Source: Candidatus Endomicrobiellum meruensis (GTDB taxonomy: Bacteria > Elusimicrobiota > Endomicrobiia > Endomicrobiales > Endomicrobiaceae). Taken from it: DNA of 64,000 nt. Position numbers and translations under genes: made by a program. The stretch lies in contig JAITDI010000032.1 in the NCBI GenBank assembly GCA_031282625.1, forward strand, positions 1 to 64,000. Direction: 5' to 3'. This document shows, in pieces, positions 61,949-64,000 of this stretch. The notes beneath the pieces were generated by a model. The model worked only from the letters and a program-made list of their open reading frames with translations. It was not told where the DNA came from and did not search any database. Each line of letters begins with the position of its first letter. Within the stretch, counting starts at the first letter, position 1.

Positions 61949-63685
61949 TTAAATCAAGGATTTTACGGCATCTATTAAAGTTTTTATGGACTCTTTGTCT
62001 AAATTTACAGAAGCAAATTTATAGAAGTTAAGTTTATCGTAAATTTTTATTATTTTGCCAATATATACTTCATCTAGTCCTGACTTTAGTAATTTTTCTT
62101 TTATTTGAACTCCGGATAAATTGTCTGATAATATTCCTGTTTTAATAGTTACAAATTCCATTAAAGCTTGATAGATTAATTTCAAACACAAGCTTAAATT
62201 ATTTTTTGAAACTTCAAGCTCTGCGCTTTCTAAGAGTTTTTGAATTTTTGTAACAGAAGAAGTAGTTTTTCTTTTTTTCAAAGGATTTGTTTGTATCTTC
62301 TTATATGCAAAAACTGTCATCAATAAAATAATACACGGAACAAAGATCAAATAAAATGAAGGCTTTTTTACAAAATGTCCTTTAAATTGTTTCAAATTTT
62401 TTATCGGCTTGTTATAATTTATACCTCTACGGATTATATCTGTGCCAATTTTTTTACTAGAAGTACCTGATGAATAAACAGGCTCTCCTCTTACAACAAT
62501 TATTTGTGCCTGTGTTTTAATAGTCTCATATTGTTTCTTTATAGGATTAAAAAAAGAAAGACTTGCTGATGGTATTTCTTTCTGTCCCGGAAGCTGAGGT
62601 ATAAATATAGCTCTAAATTCTTTTGAATTATCTGAAGTATTTGCAACAATAGTGTCGTACTTTTTAAAACCATTATAATCATCAAAATGTATATTGGCTA
62701 TGCTTTTCATATTACCATTTCCGCTTACAGTAACCGTCAAAGTTACAGGTTCGTTTGTCTGGGCATTCTGTTTATCAACCAAAGCTTTTATTTTAAAATC
62801 ACCTACAGCTCCCTCAAAGTTTGAAGGTCTTCCTTCTTGTGGCAAAGCAATAACTTTTACTTCTACAGGATTTGTTTCTAAAACTTTAGTTCGTCCTCGC
62901 CCCATATTTGAAAAGAGAGAAAAAAAGTCGTCATCTGAACCTGAAAAATCCATAACGTTTATTTTGAGTTTTGTAGGAGCGATAGTCTTTATTCCAACTC
63001 CGACAGGATATAAAAAAGTGTCTATTTCATCAATGTGATAGTTAGAGCCATCAATAACATCGTAACGTTCTTTCGGCTTAGATCCATCGTTCCAAAAACC
63101 CGTAAAATCAGGAGGATAGTATTCAGGGTTAGATATTAAATCAACGTTTCTATAGAAATTAAATCTATAAACTAGTTTTTCGTTTTCGTAAATCGTCGTT
63201 TTATTTACTGAAGCTTTAACAAATGCTTTCCCCGGAGGATTTTGCGACGAATGTTGGCGAACGCTTCCCTGTCTTGAATCGACAGAAGACACGCTTTGAA
63301 TATTTTTAGCAGGAACAACCTCTATCTCTATACTCTCAGTTGAGTATGTTTTACCATTATAGGCTATAGTAGCGGGAGGTATTGTAAACTTACCAGTTTT
63401 TTTTGGTCCCAAAGTATATCTATAAGTAACGCTCACATTGGATTTCCCATTTACTATAGTCATACTTTGTGAAGTAGAAGTACCAAATCTGTTAAACTCA
63501 AAAATATTTCCTATTTGATGATCTGGCAAATTTTTTCCGTCGCCACTTATTGTAATTGAATATATAAAAGAATCGTTTAAAGCAACCGTTTTTTTATCTA
63601 CAGACGCATTAAAAGAAATAACGTCCGCATATAACGATGTTGTTCCTAGCGATAATATTACTAAACAAAATATCTTTTTAAACAT
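61949..63685 (-). CDS. BatD-like protein (oxygen-tolerance/Bat operon)
   Basis: Signal peptide; FNASVDKKTVALNDSFIYSITISG; repeated Ig-like modules; one C-terminal TM. Confidence 0.8.
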   Translation of the reverse strand: MFKKIFCLVILSLGTTSLYADVISFNASVDKKTVALNDSFIYSITISGDGKNLPDHQIGNIFEFNRFGTSTSQSMTIVNGKSNVSVTYRYTLGPKKTGKFTIPPATIAYNGKTYSTESIEIEVVPAKNIQSVSSVDSRQGSVRQHSSQNPPGKAFVKASVNKTTIYENEKLVYRFNFYRNVDLISNPEYYPPDFTGFWNDGSKPKERYDVIDGSNYHIDEIDTFLYPVGVGIKTIAPTKLKINVMDFSGSDDDFFSLFSNMGRGRTKVLETNPVEVKVIALPQEGRPSNFEGAVGDFKIKALVDKQNAQTNEPVTLTVTVSGNGNMKSIANIHFDDYNGFKKYDTIVANTSDNSKEFRAIFIPQLPGQKEIPSASLSFFNPIKKQYETIKTQAQIIVVRGEPVYSSGTSSKKIGTDIIRRGINYNKPIKNLKQFKGHFVKKPSFYLIFVPCIILLMTVFAYKKIQTNPLKKRKTTSSVTKIQKLLESAELEVSKNNLSLCLKLIYQALMEFVTIKTGILSDNLSGVQIKEKLLKSGLDEVYIGKIIKIYDKLNFYKFASVNLDKESIKTLIDAVKSLI

Positions 63686-64000
63686 TTACCAATCCTCTTG
63701 CGATCGATTTATTAAATGTTCTTTATTTTTATTTATAACTTTATTTGAATTTTTATCAGCTTCATTATAATAATTTAAAAGCATTACAGCTTGCATATCT
63801 TTATTAACATCTTTTTTTATATTGTTTTGTTGTATAGTCTCGCTTTTGTCAGTCTGTTCGTCTTTTTGAAACTTTTCTTCTTTTTGAGCATCAGATTGTT
63901 TTTTTCTAGGTTGATCTTTTTCTTTTTGAACATTCATTAAATTTTTTATTTTATCACTTATTTCTTGTTTCTGCTTATCAAGTTCTTTTTTTTCTCTTTC
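63686..64000 (-). CDS. Low-complexity C-terminal part of an upstream gene (Bat operon neighbour), runs off the right edge
   Basis: Open frame through the window end; K/Q/E/D-rich; stop adjoining BatD start. Confidence 0.5.
   Translation of the reverse strand, partial: EREKKELDKQKQEISDKIKNLMNVQKEKDQPRKKQSDAQKEEKFQKDEQTDKSETIQQNNIKKDVNKDMQAVMLLNYYNEADKNSNKVINKNKEHLINRSQEDW

Overview
The window is an AT-rich, gene-dense bacterial chromosome segment. Gene content, small intergenic gaps and several clearly decaying genes suggest a reduced, anaerobic, Gram-negative symbiont genome, possibly Elusimicrobiota/Endomicrobium-like. The taxon is an inference and was not checked. The backbone is housekeeping: tRNA-Tyr/Gly/Thr-tuf, rsmE, mtaB, aroB/aroQ, gmhA/gmhB/lpxK, accBC, efp, csp, groESL, tex, typA, mfd, lipA, purH, recX, ligA, nusB, rlmN and pgi, plus a TolC/MFP/RND/RND operon ending in an autotransporter-like gene. 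There is also an O2/ROS-defence plus Fe-S cluster block: rubredoxin (absent from the ORF track), NifS, NifU, a Cys-rich protein, flavodiiron protein, superoxide reductase and rubrerythrin. The most unusual parts are: (i) an accessory island at about 50.8-56.0 kb, with small exported helical proteins, a GT8 glycosyltransferase carrying a signal peptide, orphan DNA-binding genes and a repeated gene-end element reading VPEFIG-stop plus Shine-Dalgarno; (ii) a ~160-nt element at 61758-61918 with a closing stem and overlapping internal helices (possible pseudoknot RNA); (iii) fossils of decay, including a hisB'/hisA' in-frame remnant, an M16 peptidase with two homopolymer frame breaks, lipA with an A9 tract that separates an upstream ATG, and a secreted-protein gene whose start is ATA; (iv) groESL with a consensus sigma70 promoter overlapping a degenerate CIRCE. 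All calls come from reading the sequence and provided translations; no search or folding program was run.
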